A stretch of DNA of 64,000 bases from Sphingopyxis sp. JAI108 (lineage in GTDB: Bacteria; Pseudomonadota; Alphaproteobacteria; Sphingomonadales; Sphingomonadaceae), in contig NZ_JACCCJ010000004.1 in the NCBI RefSeq assembly GCF_013410105.1, positions 124,001-188,000 on the forward strand. The letters run 5' to 3'. Shown here one piece after another: positions 60,319-64,000 of the stretch. A program made the position numbers and the translations under genes. Below the pieces are notes generated by a model that ran no database searches, was not told the origin of the DNA, and saw nothing but the letters and a program-made list of their open reading frames with translations. The first letter of the stretch is position 1. The number at the start of each line of letters is the position of its first letter.

Positions 60319-64000
<3,682 letters not shown>

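Overview
The window looks like chromosome of a sphingomonad (order Sphingomonadales, Alphaproteobacteria; Sphingopyxis or Sphingomonas is my guess). The basis is high GC, protein character, the lineage-typical relaxase/TraC/TraD/DUF736/ParB mobilisation set and the uppP-gltD-gltB core block on the right. No search could be run, so family names rest on motifs and recall.

Layout. (1) 1-6842: right part of a small phage-satellite-like element with small unknown genes, a VapE-type helicase without an obvious primase, and a tyrosine integrase. It ends at a displaced 3' piece of a tRNA-Thr gene (6800-6842). (2) 7004-11152: a complete arsenic locus: arsI and arsR, then divergently a second arsR, two arsenate reductases, acr3 and arsH. 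Two copies of an operator-like repeat lie in the divergent gap. (3) 11507-55498: a 44-kb genomic island inserted in the 3' end of tRNA-Leu(CAG). A 20-bp repeat of the tRNA end lies at 11507-11526 and 55479-55498, and a P4-type integrase sits beside the tRNA. (4) 55571-64000: core genes: NDUFA9-like reductase, uppP, gltD, a DUF2059 protein and gltB (cut by the window end).

The island is mostly defence and mobilisation genes. Its left part has a PIN-domain protein, a ComEC-like MBL-fold hydrolase, a methyltransferase and a membrane protein. A DNA phosphorothioation system follows: sspABCD-like modification genes (16468-22702), and convergent sspFGH/dptFGH-like restriction genes (33460 to 24609). 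Between them, directly after sspD where sspE sits in other loci, is a 515-residue protein (22742-24289). Its N-terminus resembles a sulfur-binding domain; this is the most interesting novelty candidate. The middle carries a TraA relaxase, TraC, TraD, DUF6118, MucR, a fused nucleotidyltransferase-HEPN protein, ArdC, AlpA, DUF736 and ParB, with no type IV secretion genes, so the island looks mobilisable rather than self-transmissible. The right part has a WYL regulator divergent from a RecB-nuclease/RNaseH/SF1-helicase fusion. It is followed by a possible ubiquitin-like protein, a DUF1883-TIR protein and a small conserved protein. A large unusual tyrosine recombinase, an intact tRNA-Thr(CGT), an MbcA/ParS-like antitoxin and the island integrase complete it.
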